64,000 nt of DNA from UBA10518 sp022837185 (GCA_034007705.1 JAVEQK010000011.1:22125-86124), one strand, 5' to 3'; numbered from the stretch's first letter, positions 18,226 through 26,090 are shown. Translations and numbers: made by a program. The notes: a model not told the origin generated them from the letters alone.

Positions 18226-18765
18226 ATGGCGGGAAATATACTGCTCATCGGCTTCATGGGAGTCGGCAAGGGAAGGGTTGCCCGGGCCCTTGCCGGAAAA
18301 ACCGGATTATTTGCGGTTGATACCGATGATTTGATCGAATCGATGACCAACCGCAAAATAAGGTCGATATTCACCGTGGACGGCGAACCGTTTTTCAGGC
18401 AGCTTGAACAGCGGACCTCCGAATGGCTGCGCTGCAATGTGCGCAACACCATCGTCGCCACCGGAGGGGGATTCTTCCATGCCCTCCAACGGGGAGAGGG
18501 CGACGCGGTGGTGTTCCTGCACGCGCCCCTTGAAGTCATATTGCAGGCCATTCACGATCATCCCCGGGGCCGGAAGAAAATTAAAAAACGCCCGCTCCTG
18601 GGGGACATAAACAAGGCCCGTGAACTGTATGCCAAGCGGCTTCCCCTGTACAGGAAGGCGGCGGATGTCGAGATCGGCGTCGAGGGTCTGGAGGCGGAGG
18701 CGATTGCCGACCGGATCATGCTGAAGCTGGGGCTCACCCCAGGGGAAGAGACGTCGAGAGCGTAG
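18226..18765 (+). CDS. aroK: Shikimate kinase with altered P-loop
   Basis: A 179-residue kinase of the shikimate pathway (shikimate to shikimate-3-phosphate). It shows LIGFMGVGKG (Walker A), DTDDLIE (shikimate and Mg binding), GEPFFRQLE, ATGGGFF and RPLL with a lid arginine. The Walker A residue after Lys15 is Gly16, where Ser or Thr is almost invariant and coordinates Mg2+. The rest of the active site is intact, so activity is uncertain. It follows the mannosyltransferase-like gene after 194 bp on the same strand and lacks a strong ribosome binding site. Confidence 0.85.
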   Translation: MAGNILLIGFMGVGKGRVARALAGKTGLFAVDTDDLIESMTNRKIRSIFTVDGEPFFRQLEQRTSEWLRCNVRNTIVATGGGFFHALQRGEGDAVVFLHAPLEVILQAIHDHPRGRKKIKKRPLLGDINKARELYAKRLPLYRKAADVEIGVEGLEAEAIADRIMLKLGLTPGEETSRA

Positions 18766-18874
18766 CCGTATGGTGTGATCAGCCTGAAAAACGGGCGAAG
18801 AATTACACGAGTGACAACCGGGCGGAATAATGCAAAAATCAGCATATCGCCGTCACCGCCGCCGCCGGTCCTCC

Positions 18875-18903
18875 TTGACAGAGATATGCGCTCCTGGTAT
18901 CAA
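18875..18903 (+). promoter_or_regulatory. Sigma-70 promoter for the secreted protein gene
   Basis: TTGACA (18875-18880, perfect -35) and TATCAA (18898-18903) are separated by exactly 17 nt. Transcription would start near 18910, about 110 nt before the ATG at 19022. Confidence 0.6.
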
Positions 18904-19021
18904 GAATGTAATTCATGCCCCCTTCCAATCCGGGGTGCGCATCTCTCCCCTTAGTCGTCGGAAGCGGCGGGAAAATGGTTTGCGCGGGTCGGGGGACAAT
19001 TCTCTTGAGCAAAGGTACTTT

Positions 19022-19615
19022 ATGAAAAAATTTGTCGTGGGCCTGGCCGCCGGATTGGCGCTGATCCTGCACTCTCCGTCTCTTTTTGCCGAGGATGAGG
19101 TGCTGACGATCATCGAACAGGCCGTGAGTCAGTACAAGAACAACGATCTCGCCGGGGCGACCAGCAATCTGGAATACGCCTCGCAACTGATCAGGCAGAA
19201 GAAAAGCGAGGCAATGAAAAGTCTGCTGCCCGAGCCGCTTGCCGGCTGGGAGGCGGAGCCGGCGACCGCACAGGCCCTCGGCGCGGCGGTGTTCGGCGGG
19301 GGCATAACAGTGAGCCGGTCCTATTCAAAAAAACCCGCCGTCATCACCATTGACATCGTTTCCGACTCGCCCCTGCTCCAGTCGCTGGTGATGATGATCA
19401 ACAATCCGATGATCGCCGGGGCCAGCGGGGGAAAGCTTGAAAACGTCAACGGCCAGCGGGCCATAGTGCAGTACGACGAAGCCGCCCGCAAGGGGGAAGT
19501 CAATATCGTGGTTGAGAACCGGTTCATGGTCACCCTCAAGGGCAAGAATGCGGAGAGGAGCCAGCTCATTTCCTATGCCGCCGCGGTGGATTATGCTTCT
19601 CTGGCCGAACACTGA
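19022..19615 (+). CDS. Secreted protein of unknown function
   Basis: A 197-residue protein with a clear Sec signal peptide (MKKFVVGLAAGLALILHSPSL, likely cleavage after LFA). A short helical repeat-like part follows (TIIEQAVSQYKNNDLAGATS), then LLPEPLAGWEAEP and a beta-rich half ending DYASLAEH. I do not recognise a named family. A longer frame from 18830 exists, but the signal peptide and the promoter 110 nt upstream support ATG 19022. A hairpin with a T-tract follows 75 bp after the stop, so it is probably monocistronic. Confidence 0.8.
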   Translation: MKKFVVGLAAGLALILHSPSLFAEDEVLTIIEQAVSQYKNNDLAGATSNLEYASQLIRQKKSEAMKSLLPEPLAGWEAEPATAQALGAAVFGGGITVSRSYSKKPAVITIDIVSDSPLLQSLVMMINNPMIAGASGGKLENVNGQRAIVQYDEAARKGEVNIVVENRFMVTLKGKNAERSQLISYAAAVDYASLAEH

Positions 19616-19689
19616 TTGAACGGTTGACCGACGGACCCAATGATCATTTTCCCGGGGAGTGCCGAGGAGGTTTTTCCCGTGGAGCATGG

Positions 19690-19743
19690 AAACCCCTGTT
19701 GCAATGGTAAAGAATTGGCCTTCTTCCCGCAGCAGGGGTTTTT
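19690..19743 (+). terminator. Intrinsic terminator with long loop
   Basis: AAACCCCTG (19690-19698) pairs with CAGGGGTTT (19733-19741), followed by a run of T to 19743. The loop is about 34 nt. It separates the secreted-protein gene from the small gene at 19759, whose ribosome binding region begins just after. Confidence 0.55.
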
Positions 19744-19758
19744 CAATGGAGCAGCATT

Positions 19759-19941
19759 ATGAGCGGTGAAAAGAAGGAATCGGTCGCGGCCAGCCGTCCG
19801 GTAACGGATGAGGCGGTGTTCAAGGTGACCAAGGAAATCGTGGTCAAGTTTATCGAGGTCGGTCGGCTCACCCCGGCCAATTTCGAGGAGACCTACACCA
19901 GGATTTTCGAGACGGTCAGGAAGTCGGTGCGTTCGGAGTGA
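19759..19941 (+). CDS. Small soluble protein upstream of mpl
   Basis: A 60-residue protein rich in Lys, Glu and Val (VFKVTKEIVVKFIEVGRLTP, then ANFEETYTRIFETVRKSV), predicted mostly helical and without membrane segments or Cys. Its TGA stop overlaps the GTG start of mpl by 4 nt (GTGA), so the two are translationally coupled. That coupling supports it as a real gene. The function is unknown; it could be a partner or a leader for Mpl. Confidence 0.75.
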   Translation: MSGEKKESVAASRPVTDEAVFKVTKEIVVKFIEVGRLTPANFEETYTRIFETVRKSVRSE

Positions 19942-21392
19942 AAGCGGCGGTTCTCGATCCGGCACTGAATGAGGTTCCCGCGAATGTGCGCCGCATTCAC
20001 CTCATGGGGGTCTGCGGCACGGGAATGGCCGCCCTGGCCGGCATGCTCAAGGAACGCGGCTTCAGTGTGACCGGATCGGATCAGAACGTCTATCCGCCGA
20101 TGTCCGACTTTCTCAAGGCCGCCGGCATAGAGGTCAGGGAAGGATACAGGGCGGCAAACCTCGAGTTCGGGCCTGATCTTGTCATCGTCGGCAACGTCAT
20201 TCGCGCGGTCAATCCCGAGGCGGTGCGGCTGGCCGAATTGAAGATCAACTATGTGTCCATGCCCCAGGCCCTGGGCCACTTCTTTCTCAACGATCAGGTA
20301 TCGCTGGTGGTCGCCGGCACCCACGGCAAGACCACCACTTCGTCCCTGCTTGCTTCCGTTCTCCATGCGGCCGGCGCTTCGCCCGGCTTCATGATCGGGG
20401 GGATTGTCGAGGGGTTCGGGCGCAATTTCAATCTGGGCCGGGGCGGGTACTTTGTTGTCGAAGGGGATGAGTATGACACGGCCTTTTTTGACAAGGGTTC
20501 CAAGTTTCTCCATTACCGCCCCGATTACGCCATTGTCACCTCCATTGAATTTGATCATGCCGATATTTTCCGCGACCTGGAGATGATCAAGGATGCCTTT
20601 GCCCGCTTCGTCCGGCTTGTTCCGGCGAAAGGGGCCATATTCGCCTGCCTGGACGATCCGGTTGTCAGGGAGGTTTGCCGACAGGCCGCCTGTCAGGTCG
20701 TCGGCTACGGGACCGCCCCGGATTGTGCCTGGCGGGTGGATACGTACACCTCCAGGGGGCTGGCGTCGGAGTTTGAGGTGTACCGCCGGGGGTCGCTCTA
20801 CGGCCGCTTCCGCCTGCCCATGCCGGGAATGCATAATGTCCTCAATGCCATCGCGGTCATCGCCCTGCTGGACCATCTCGGGTTTCAACCGGAGCCCGTC
20901 CGGGCAGGCCTCGCTTCTTTTCAGGGCATAAAACGGCGGCAGCAGATCCGCGGGGAGATCAATTCCATCACCGTGGTGGACGATTTTGCCCATCATCCCA
21001 CCGCCGTCCGGGAAACCATCGCGGCCCTGAAATCGGCCTGGCCGGAAAGGCGGCTGCTGGTCGTGTTTGAACCGCGCACCAATTCGAGCCGGCGTTCGGT
21101 GTTTCAGCAGGAATATGCAGGCGCCTTTCCCTGCGGGGAAATAATTGTCGTCAGGCAGCATGTACCCCTGGATGATGTCCCGCTGGATCAGCAGTTTTCG
21201 GCCTCCAGGCTCGTTGACGATCTCAGGGCCGGGGGCAGGGAGGCGTACTGCTTCGACCGGACTGAGGAAATCCTCGATTTCCTCGTCCGTCACGCCGTCC
21301 CGGGAGATGTGATCGCCATTCTGTCCAACGGCGGATTCGACAACATCCATGAGCGGCTGCTTGCACGCCTGGCTGGAAATTCCCCCCGGTAA
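19938..21392 (+). CDS. mpl: UDP-N-acetylmuramate:L-alanyl-gamma-D-glutamyl-meso-diaminopimelate ligase
   Basis: A 484-residue Mur-family ligase that joins recycled murein tripeptide to UDP-MurNAc. The N-terminal Rossmann part has HLMGVCGTGMAALAGML. The ATP site is AGTHGKTTTSSLL, followed by EGDEYDTAFFDKG and SIEFDHADIF. The C-terminal domain has VVDDFAHHPTAVRE and FEPRTNSSRR. The EGDEYDTAFFDKGSKFLHY pattern distinguishes Mpl from MurC. The start is GTG 19938, overlapping the upstream small gene. It implies meso-DAP peptidoglycan and muropeptide recycling. Confidence 0.93.
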   Translation: MKAAVLDPALNEVPANVRRIHLMGVCGTGMAALAGMLKERGFSVTGSDQNVYPPMSDFLKAAGIEVREGYRAANLEFGPDLVIVGNVIRAVNPEAVRLAELKINYVSMPQALGHFFLNDQVSLVVAGTHGKTTTSSLLASVLHAAGASPGFMIGGIVEGFGRNFNLGRGGYFVVEGDEYDTAFFDKGSKFLHYRPDYAIVTSIEFDHADIFRDLEMIKDAFARFVRLVPAKGAIFACLDDPVVREVCRQAACQVVGYGTAPDCAWRVDTYTSRGLASEFEVYRRGSLYGRFRLPMPGMHNVLNAIAVIALLDHLGFQPEPVRAGLASFQGIKRRQQIRGEINSITVVDDFAHHPTAVRETIAALKSAWPERRLLVVFEPRTNSSRRSVFQQEYAGAFPCGEIIVVRQHVPLDDVPLDQQFSASRLVDDLRAGGREAYCFDRTEEILDFLVRHAVPGDVIAILSNGGFDNIHERLLARLAGNSPR

Positions 21393-21540
21393 GGGCCTGA
21401 CGGCTGCAGTGCCGGATCGGGCGGTCTTTGCGGCTCCCGGCGGATTCCGGGGGGAACATCTTCAATCCGCTGCTTCAAGGTCGGCCTGAATCGACCCCGT
21501 TACGGGGGGTATTCACGTCACCCGTCAGAGAGGAGGTTGT

Positions 21541-21780
21541 ATGCAGAACTGGAGGAATAATCAAAGCAGGTCGGTCTGGTTCCTGGTCTGTTTCATAGTC
21601 TGGCTGATTATCAATGTTCGGGTCGAAGCGGGAATAGGAACCTCGTTCGAGCGTGCCGTCGACGGGCTCGTCGGCGGGGCGGTTCTCCTTGCCGCCGTAT
21701 TTCTGACCCTCAGGTACGTCAGGTGCGTGGGAGGCGAATGCCCGAAGGAAGGGGATTGCGACGGGGACAAGGCCGGGTGA
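21541..21780 (+). CDS. Small two-helix membrane protein
   Basis: A 79-residue protein with two hydrophobic helices (WFLVCFIVWLIINV and VGGAVLLAAVFLTLRYV) and a polar tail with two Cys (GGECPKEGDCDGD). AGAGAGGAGG lies close upstream of the ATG, a very strong ribosome binding site. I do not recognise a family. The Cys-containing tail probably faces the cytoplasm or periplasm in a hairpin topology. Confidence 0.65.
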   Translation: MQNWRNNQSRSVWFLVCFIVWLIINVRVEAGIGTSFERAVDGLVGGAVLLAAVFLTLRYVRCVGGECPKEGDCDGDKAG

Positions 21781-21789
21781 GGGCGGGCA

Positions 21790-22128
21790 TCAGATGATTC
21801 CGGCCATTTCTTCTTTCAGCTCGGCGATAAGCGGAAAATAATCGTCCGCTCCTCCTTCTGCCCTGCAGGCCTGTTCAACGGCAAGCGCTTTGTCCGCCGG
21901 CGCCGTCAAGCCGAGGCTCAGCAACGCCCCTTTCAGGGCATGGCCGGCCCGGCCGGTTTCCTCCCGGGAGCCTGTTGCCGCAGCATGTTCAAGCTTCGAC
22001 CACAGCTCCCGCAGCGATGCCAGGAAGCGCGGCAGCAAGGCGTCTATCCTGTCGTCGGGCAAGAGGAAGGCGGTACGCAGATGGTTTCTGATGATCTGTT
22101 CGCAGGCGATGCGCTGCTGTTCTGACAT
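21790..22128 (-). CDS. HPt-domain phosphotransfer protein
   Basis: A 112-residue, all-helical protein with the HPt signature AGHALKGALLSLGL, where His63 is the likely phosphoacceptor. It would relay phosphoryl groups between hybrid kinases and response regulators; the hybrid kinase at 30249-32519 is a possible partner but the link is inference. The frame is open to 22308, but the N-terminal 60 residues of that longer form look non-coding, so I chose ATG 22128. It overlaps nothing and is divergent from tilS. Confidence 0.72.
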   Translation of the reverse strand: MSEQQRIACEQIIRNHLRTAFLLPDDRIDALLPRFLASLRELWSKLEHAAATGSREETGRAGHALKGALLSLGLTAPADKALAVEQACRAEGGADDYFPLIAELKEEMAGII

Positions 22129-22307
22129 GTTCGTGAATCCGACCGGCCCGCCGGAGTTGCCGATCCGGCCGGTTTTATGATATATATTCAGCCATGAAGC
22201 CGGGGGCTCCCCACCGGAAACGCCCGGCCTGACCGGCGCTGTACCCATTCTTCTTTCAGCTTTTTCAATGGTATCAAAAGGCGACATGTTGTGCACGGAT
22301 AATTGCA

Positions 22308-23369
22308 ATGCATTCCCTTGAGCGCGATACCCTGAAAAATATGCAGAGGGAGCGCCTGCTCCGGGCCGCCGATAAAACGGTGCTGGTCGGGGTGTCCGGC
22401 GGGCCTGACTCGGTCGCCCTGCTGCACGTGCTGGCTGCGCTGCGTTCCCCCTTGGGGATTACCCTTGCGGCGTTGTACGTGGATCATGGCCTGCGCCCCG
22501 AAGAATCAGCGGCCGAGAAGGACTATGTCCGGGCCCTGGCGGAAAAGCTGGATGCCCGGTTTGCCGCGGTCCAGGTTGACGTCAGGCGGTCGGCCGGGGA
22601 AAAGAAGCTTTCCCTGGAACATGCGGCCCGTGATCTCAGGTATGCGGCATTGCGGGAAACCGCAGCCGGATTTGACGCAGGCTGCATCGCCGTGGCGCAT
22701 ACCGCCGATGATCAGGCCGAGGAAGTCCTTCTCCGTCTTCTGCGCGGATCGGGGAGGAAAGGACTGTCCGGCATGCGTTCCCGCAGCAGGGATATCATCC
22801 GGCCGTTCCTCAGGTTCGGGAAGGCGCGGATACTCGATTACCTCCGGGAGCGCCGGATTCATTTTTTTGACGATTCGACCAATGTTGACCTGCGCTACCT
22901 GCGGAACCGGGTCCGCCATCAGCTCCTGCCCTATCTTGAAAGGAATTTTGACCTCGGCATCCGCCGCGCCCTGTGTAAGACCGCCGACAGCCTTGCCGAG
23001 GACGAGGACCTGCTTGAACAGATGACCAGTCAGGCGCTGGAAGCCGTCGTTGCCGGGGTTTCCCGGAACAGGCAGACGTCGTCCTGGAGAATCGTGCTCA
23101 ACCGGCCCGGCCTGCTTGATCAGCCAATTGCCATCCAGCGGCGGATCATCGAAAAACTGTTGTGGGAAGTGGGCGGGACGGCCTCCTATTACCATATCAT
23201 GAAAATAACCGAGGCCGCCGCGGGCGCCCGGTCCGGAAGCGAGCTGCATCTCGCCCGGGGACTGCGGGTCGGCATCCGCAAGGATTATCTGGAGTTTCTT
23301 TTTCCCCGGGGACGCGGTCCGTGGCGCGGGCGGCTCTATCCGGACCGGCGGAGCCGGACGGCGGGCTGA
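22308..23369 (+). CDS. tilS: tRNA(Ile)-lysidine synthetase
   Basis: A 353-residue enzyme that converts the wobble C of the AUA-reading tRNA-Ile to lysidine. It has the PP-loop motif VGVSGGPDSVALLH, YVDHGLRPEE, AHTADDQAEEVLLRLLRGSG and FFDDSTNVDLRYLRNRVR with HQLLPYLE, all diagnostic for TilS. The C-terminal TilS domains are short compared with the E. coli enzyme. The ATG at 22308 has a weak ribosome binding site; Met12 (MQRERLL) is the alternative start. Confidence 0.94.
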   Translation: MHSLERDTLKNMQRERLLRAADKTVLVGVSGGPDSVALLHVLAALRSPLGITLAALYVDHGLRPEESAAEKDYVRALAEKLDARFAAVQVDVRRSAGEKKLSLEHAARDLRYAALRETAAGFDAGCIAVAHTADDQAEEVLLRLLRGSGRKGLSGMRSRSRDIIRPFLRFGKARILDYLRERRIHFFDDSTNVDLRYLRNRVRHQLLPYLERNFDLGIRRALCKTADSLAEDEDLLEQMTSQALEAVVAGVSRNRQTSSWRIVLNRPGLLDQPIAIQRRIIEKLLWEVGGTASYYHIMKITEAAAGARSGSELHLARGLRVGIRKDYLEFLFPRGRGPWRGRLYPDRRSRTAG

Positions 23370-23405
23370 TTTCCGGACGGACCGGCTACAGAGGAGGATC
23401 AACGG

Positions 23406-23771
23406 ATGAACAGAATGACTGCAATCGGCATGGCCCTGATGTTCAGCCTCGCCTGTTCCGCGGGACAGGCCATGGATTTCGGCAACATGAACAATGATGA
23501 ACTGGCGGAACTGCGAGGCGCCATTCTCAACGCGCCGGAAGCGGAGCGCAAGGCATATGCCCATGAGTGGGAAAAACGGCTCCGGGAGATGTCCGCCGAG
23601 GAGAAAGAACGCTTTGCTGACCAGGTGGAGACGGAGCCCGACAAAGAGCAGCCGGGAAAAAAGCAGCCGTACATCCAGGGACGCGGATACGATGAACAGG
23701 GGATGGGAACGGTAATCCACGGGGGCGGCGGGCCGCTGCCCCCGGATGTTCTGCCCGGCGGAGGCAGATAA
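23406..23771 (+). CDS. Exported DUF1104-like protein
   Basis: A 121-residue protein with a Sec signal peptide (MNRMTAIGMALMFSLACSAG). A helical DUF1104-like segment follows (NNDELAELRGAI, then ERKAYAHEWEKRLREMS and EEKERF), and then a Pro/Gly-rich tail. A GAGGAGG sequence 7 nt upstream supports the start. DUF1104 proteins are small periplasmic proteins of unknown role. It follows tilS after 36 bp. Confidence 0.75.
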   Translation: MNRMTAIGMALMFSLACSAGQAMDFGNMNNDELAELRGAILNAPEAERKAYAHEWEKRLREMSAEEKERFADQVETEPDKEQPGKKQPYIQGRGYDEQGMGTVIHGGGGPLPPDVLPGGGR

Positions 23772-23926
23772 CCGGCTGATTGGACGCCGGGTGCCGGCGG
23801 CGGATGCTTTGCCGGATACTCCCGCATCCCGGTTCCCTGCGGGCGGCGGCCTGATTTCGGCGCGGCCGGCAGTGACGGGCAAGAGACATCAACAACATTT
23901 TTCTGTATTTTTTCCTTCACCGTTCT

Positions 23927-24010
23927 TATAGTCTTTCGGCGAACAGGGCGGGGAGACGCCGGACCGCGGGAACACAATGGCACCGGCTAGGGGTTTGCCC
24001 CTTTTTTTTT
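23927..24010 (+). ncRNA. Candidate short structured transcript ending in an intrinsic terminator
   Basis: TATAGT at 23927-23932 is a good -10 box, though the -35 is weak. Downstream are a possible hairpin (GGCG pairing CGCC, near 23937-23960) and a stem AGGGG/CCCCT (23989-24002) followed by nine T residues. No ORF lies between the DUF1104-like stop (23771) and this element, so the terminator may end that gene's mRNA or a separate small RNA of about 70 nt. The terminator is better supported than the RNA. Confidence 0.35.
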
Positions 24011-24040
24011 CCTTCCCGGATGATAAGGAGTCTTTTTCTC

Positions 24041-24478
24041 ATGACAAACGGTACGCCGACTGCCGACAGGGGATGGGGGATCCTGTTTCTGTGCTGGCTC
24101 ACGGTCTCCATATCAACCCTGGGAAGTTTATTCTTCAGCTGGGTGATGGAGTTCGCCCCCTGTGTCCTGTGCTGGTACCAGCGGATCTGCCTGTTTCCCC
24201 TGGTCGTCATTCTGGCTGCGGGGCTTTTTCCCCTCGACCGGCGCGTGGTCCGCTATTCGCTCCCCCTGGCCGTGCTCGGCTGGCTGACGGCCTTTTATCA
24301 TAATCTGCTGTATGCGGGGATAGTCCCGGAGACTATCCAGCCGTGCGCCCGGGGTGTTTCCTGCAAGGAGGAATACATCGATCTCTTCGGGTTCATATCC
24401 ATTCCCATGCTTTCCCTGTTGTCATTCTCAACCATTATCGCCCTGCTGCTTCTTTTCAAATGGAGGACCTCCCGATGA
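24041..24478 (+). CDS. DsbB-family disulfide oxidoreductase, membrane
   Basis: A 145-residue protein with four membrane helices and the two Cys pairs of the DsbB/BdbC family: C41-V-L-C44 in APCVLCWYQRIC after helix 1, and C102/C108 (PCARGVSCKE) in the periplasmic loop. It re-oxidises a thiol oxidase using quinones. AAGGAG upstream supports ATG 24041; an in-frame ATG at 24020 is less likely. The stop codon overlaps the start of the DsbA-like gene by 4 nt (ATGA), which pairs the two functionally. Confidence 0.88.
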   Translation: MTNGTPTADRGWGILFLCWLTVSISTLGSLFFSWVMEFAPCVLCWYQRICLFPLVVILAAGLFPLDRRVVRYSLPLAVLGWLTAFYHNLLYAGIVPETIQPCARGVSCKEEYIDLFGFISIPMLSLLSFSTIIALLLLFKWRTSR

Positions 24479-25128
24479 AATATGTTCTTTTCGCCCTTGC
24501 CGCTCTGGCGTTGATTGCCGGCTTCATGTTCGCCGGCTCCTATTATAAAGGAAAACAGGCGGAAAAGTTCGGTTTCCTGGCCCAGGAAAACGCCGCAGTT
24601 TTTATCAGAGACCATTCTCCGACCCTGGGCAGCGATGAGGCAAAAGTGTACCTGATCGAGTTCATGGACCCGGCCTGTGAAACGTGCGCGGCATTTTCAC
24701 CGTTTGTCAAGCATCTCATGAACACCAATCCCGGCCGGATCAAACTTGTGCTCCGCTACGCTCCTTTTCATGAAGGCGCCGACTATTTCGTCAAAATTCT
24801 CGAGGCGGCCGGCAGACAGGGAAAATACTGGGAGACCCTCGACGTCATGTACAGGTCGCAACCGCACTGGGCCAGCCACCATAATCCCCAGCCGGAAAAA
24901 ATATGGCAGTTCCTTCCCTATGCCGGCGTCGATGTCGAACAAATCAGAAAGGACATGAATGATCCTGAACTGGTCCGCCTGATCGAACAGGATCTTGCCG
25001 ATGCCGCCGCCCTCGAGGTCCGCAAGACTCCCGGTTTTTTTGTCAACGGCAAGCCGCTGCAGACATTCGGCTACGAGCAGTTGCAGGAACTGGTTCAGGC
25101 GGAAATCCGGGCGACTTATCCGGAATAA
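24475..25128 (+). CDS. DsbA-like periplasmic thiol oxidoreductase
   Basis: A 217-residue membrane-anchored thioredoxin-fold protein. The N-terminal hydrophobic segment (residues about 3-20) is an uncleaved anchor or signal. The active site is C68-E-T-C71 in DPACETCAAF, and the cis-proline motif is KTPGFFVNGKPL near residue 189. GGAGG lies 8 nt upstream. With the DsbB-like partner it forms a disulfide-forming pair. The CETC active site and the inserted helical region fit the DsbA/BdbD group. Confidence 0.88.
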   Translation: MKYVLFALAALALIAGFMFAGSYYKGKQAEKFGFLAQENAAVFIRDHSPTLGSDEAKVYLIEFMDPACETCAAFSPFVKHLMNTNPGRIKLVLRYAPFHEGADYFVKILEAAGRQGKYWETLDVMYRSQPHWASHHNPQPEKIWQFLPYAGVDVEQIRKDMNDPELVRLIEQDLADAAALEVRKTPGFFVNGKPLQTFGYEQLQELVQAEIRATYPE

Positions 25129-25181
25129 CCCCTGCCGTCCGGGCCGCGGACTGTCAGGAGTTTCCTGCCCTGGTCTCCCGT

Positions 25182-25211
25182 TTGACTTTTGAATGCCCGA
25201 TCCCCTATACT
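25182..25211 (+). promoter_or_regulatory. Sigma-70 promoter for the selenocysteine peroxiredoxin
   Basis: TTGACT (25182-25187) and TATACT (25206-25211) are separated by 18 nt; each matches 5 of 6 consensus bases. Transcription would start near 25218 and leave a 150-nt leader before the first start codon. Confidence 0.65.
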
Positions 25212-25230
25212 GATTGTATGGGTGCTGGTT

Positions 25231-25310
25231 GGGCGCGGGAGGTGTGACTGCCCTGCACGAGGGCAATCCCGGGTGAGCCGGCGGCAGGGCATGGAATTGC
25301 CGGGCCGCTC
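25231..25310 (+). promoter_or_regulatory. Structured GC-rich 5' leader of the peroxiredoxin mRNA
   Basis: In the leader, CGGGA (25236-25240) can pair with TCCCG (25267-25271) around an inner stem GCCC (25250-25253)/GGGC (25261-25264). A second stem joins GGCA (25283-25286) with TGCC (25298-25301). The fold does not match a riboswitch class that I recognise. It may be a regulatory leader or merely GC-rich sequence. Confidence 0.35.
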
Positions 25311-25370
25311 CTCCGGTGAAGCGCTTCCGCCCGGGCAGCCGTCGTGAAAAAATCAACAGGAGAAATGTTT

Positions 25371-26090
25371 ATGGCGAAAGAGGTAAAAGTCGGATGCGCA
25401 AGGCCCACCGGGGGTCCTGTGGGAGAAAAAGTTCCGAAAAAGACTCAGGAAGAGGAAAAGCAGCAAAAGGAGGTATCGACCATGATCCAGGTTGGCAGGA
25501 AGGCCCCGGATTTCACCGCCCCGGGCTACCGGCAGGGGAAATTCATCAGTGTACAGTTGTCTGATTATCTCGGGAAATGGGTCCTCCTTTGTTTTTACCC
25601 CGGTGATTTCACCTTTGTCTGAGCAACGGAGATTTCGGCAGTTGCCGAAAAATATGAGGAATTTAAGAAACTCGGGGTGGAGATTCTCTCCATGAGCATC
25701 GACAGCGTCTTCGTCCACAAGATGTGGGATGACCACGAACTGTCCAAAATGGTGAAGGGAGGGGTCCCCTTTCCCATGCTGTCCGATGCCGGCGGCAGGG
25801 TCGGCAGGGTATTCGGTGTCTATGACGAGGATGCCGGGGTCGAAACCCGCGGCAGATTCATCATCGACCCGGACGGGGTGATCCAGGGGTATGAAGTCCT
25901 GACCCCGCCGGTGGGAAGGAATGTGAATGAATCCTTCCGGCAGGTCCAGGCCTTTCAGTTGATCCGGGAGACAAAGGGAGCGGAAGCGACCCCGTCCGGC
26001 TGGCGGCCTGGCAAGATGACCCTGAAGCCGGGCCCGGACCTGGTCGGCAACGTCTGGAAGGTCTGGAAAACCGACATGGCATTCGACTGA
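25371..26090 (+). CDS. Selenocysteine-containing peroxiredoxin (in-frame UGA as Sec)
   Basis: A 2-Cys-like AhpC/Prx fold protein read through a TGA at 25620-25622. The frame before it ends CFYPGDFTFV, exactly where peroxiredoxins carry the peroxidatic Cys, and continues after it with ATEISAVAEKYEEF through to TAA-terminated C-terminus TDMAFD. So the TGA stands at the catalytic position (residue 84 from ATG 25371; residue 47 from ATG 25482). ATG 25371 has AGGAGA upstream; ATG 25482 has an even stronger AAAGGAGGT, so two starts are possible. The longer form adds a Lys/Glu-rich arm with Cys9 (VGCARPTGGPVG). No C-terminal resolving Cys exists. The neighbouring selB gene supports Sec decoding. It would reduce peroxides. 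Confidence 0.92.
25620..25650 (+). promoter_or_regulatory. UGA-Sec codon with bacterial SECIS-like hairpin
   Basis: Starting 11 nt after the TGA, TTTCGGC (25633-25639) pairs perfectly with GCCGAAA (25644-25650) around the loop AGTT. A stem-loop with a G/U-bearing tip about 17-20 nt downstream of UGA is what SelB binds in bacteria. The pairing is seen; SelB recognition is inference. Confidence 0.75.

Noticed and set aside
19893..21350. A 485-codon minus-strand ORF opposite mpl
   Set aside because: It follows the codon bias of mpl on the other strand and has no recognisable motif.
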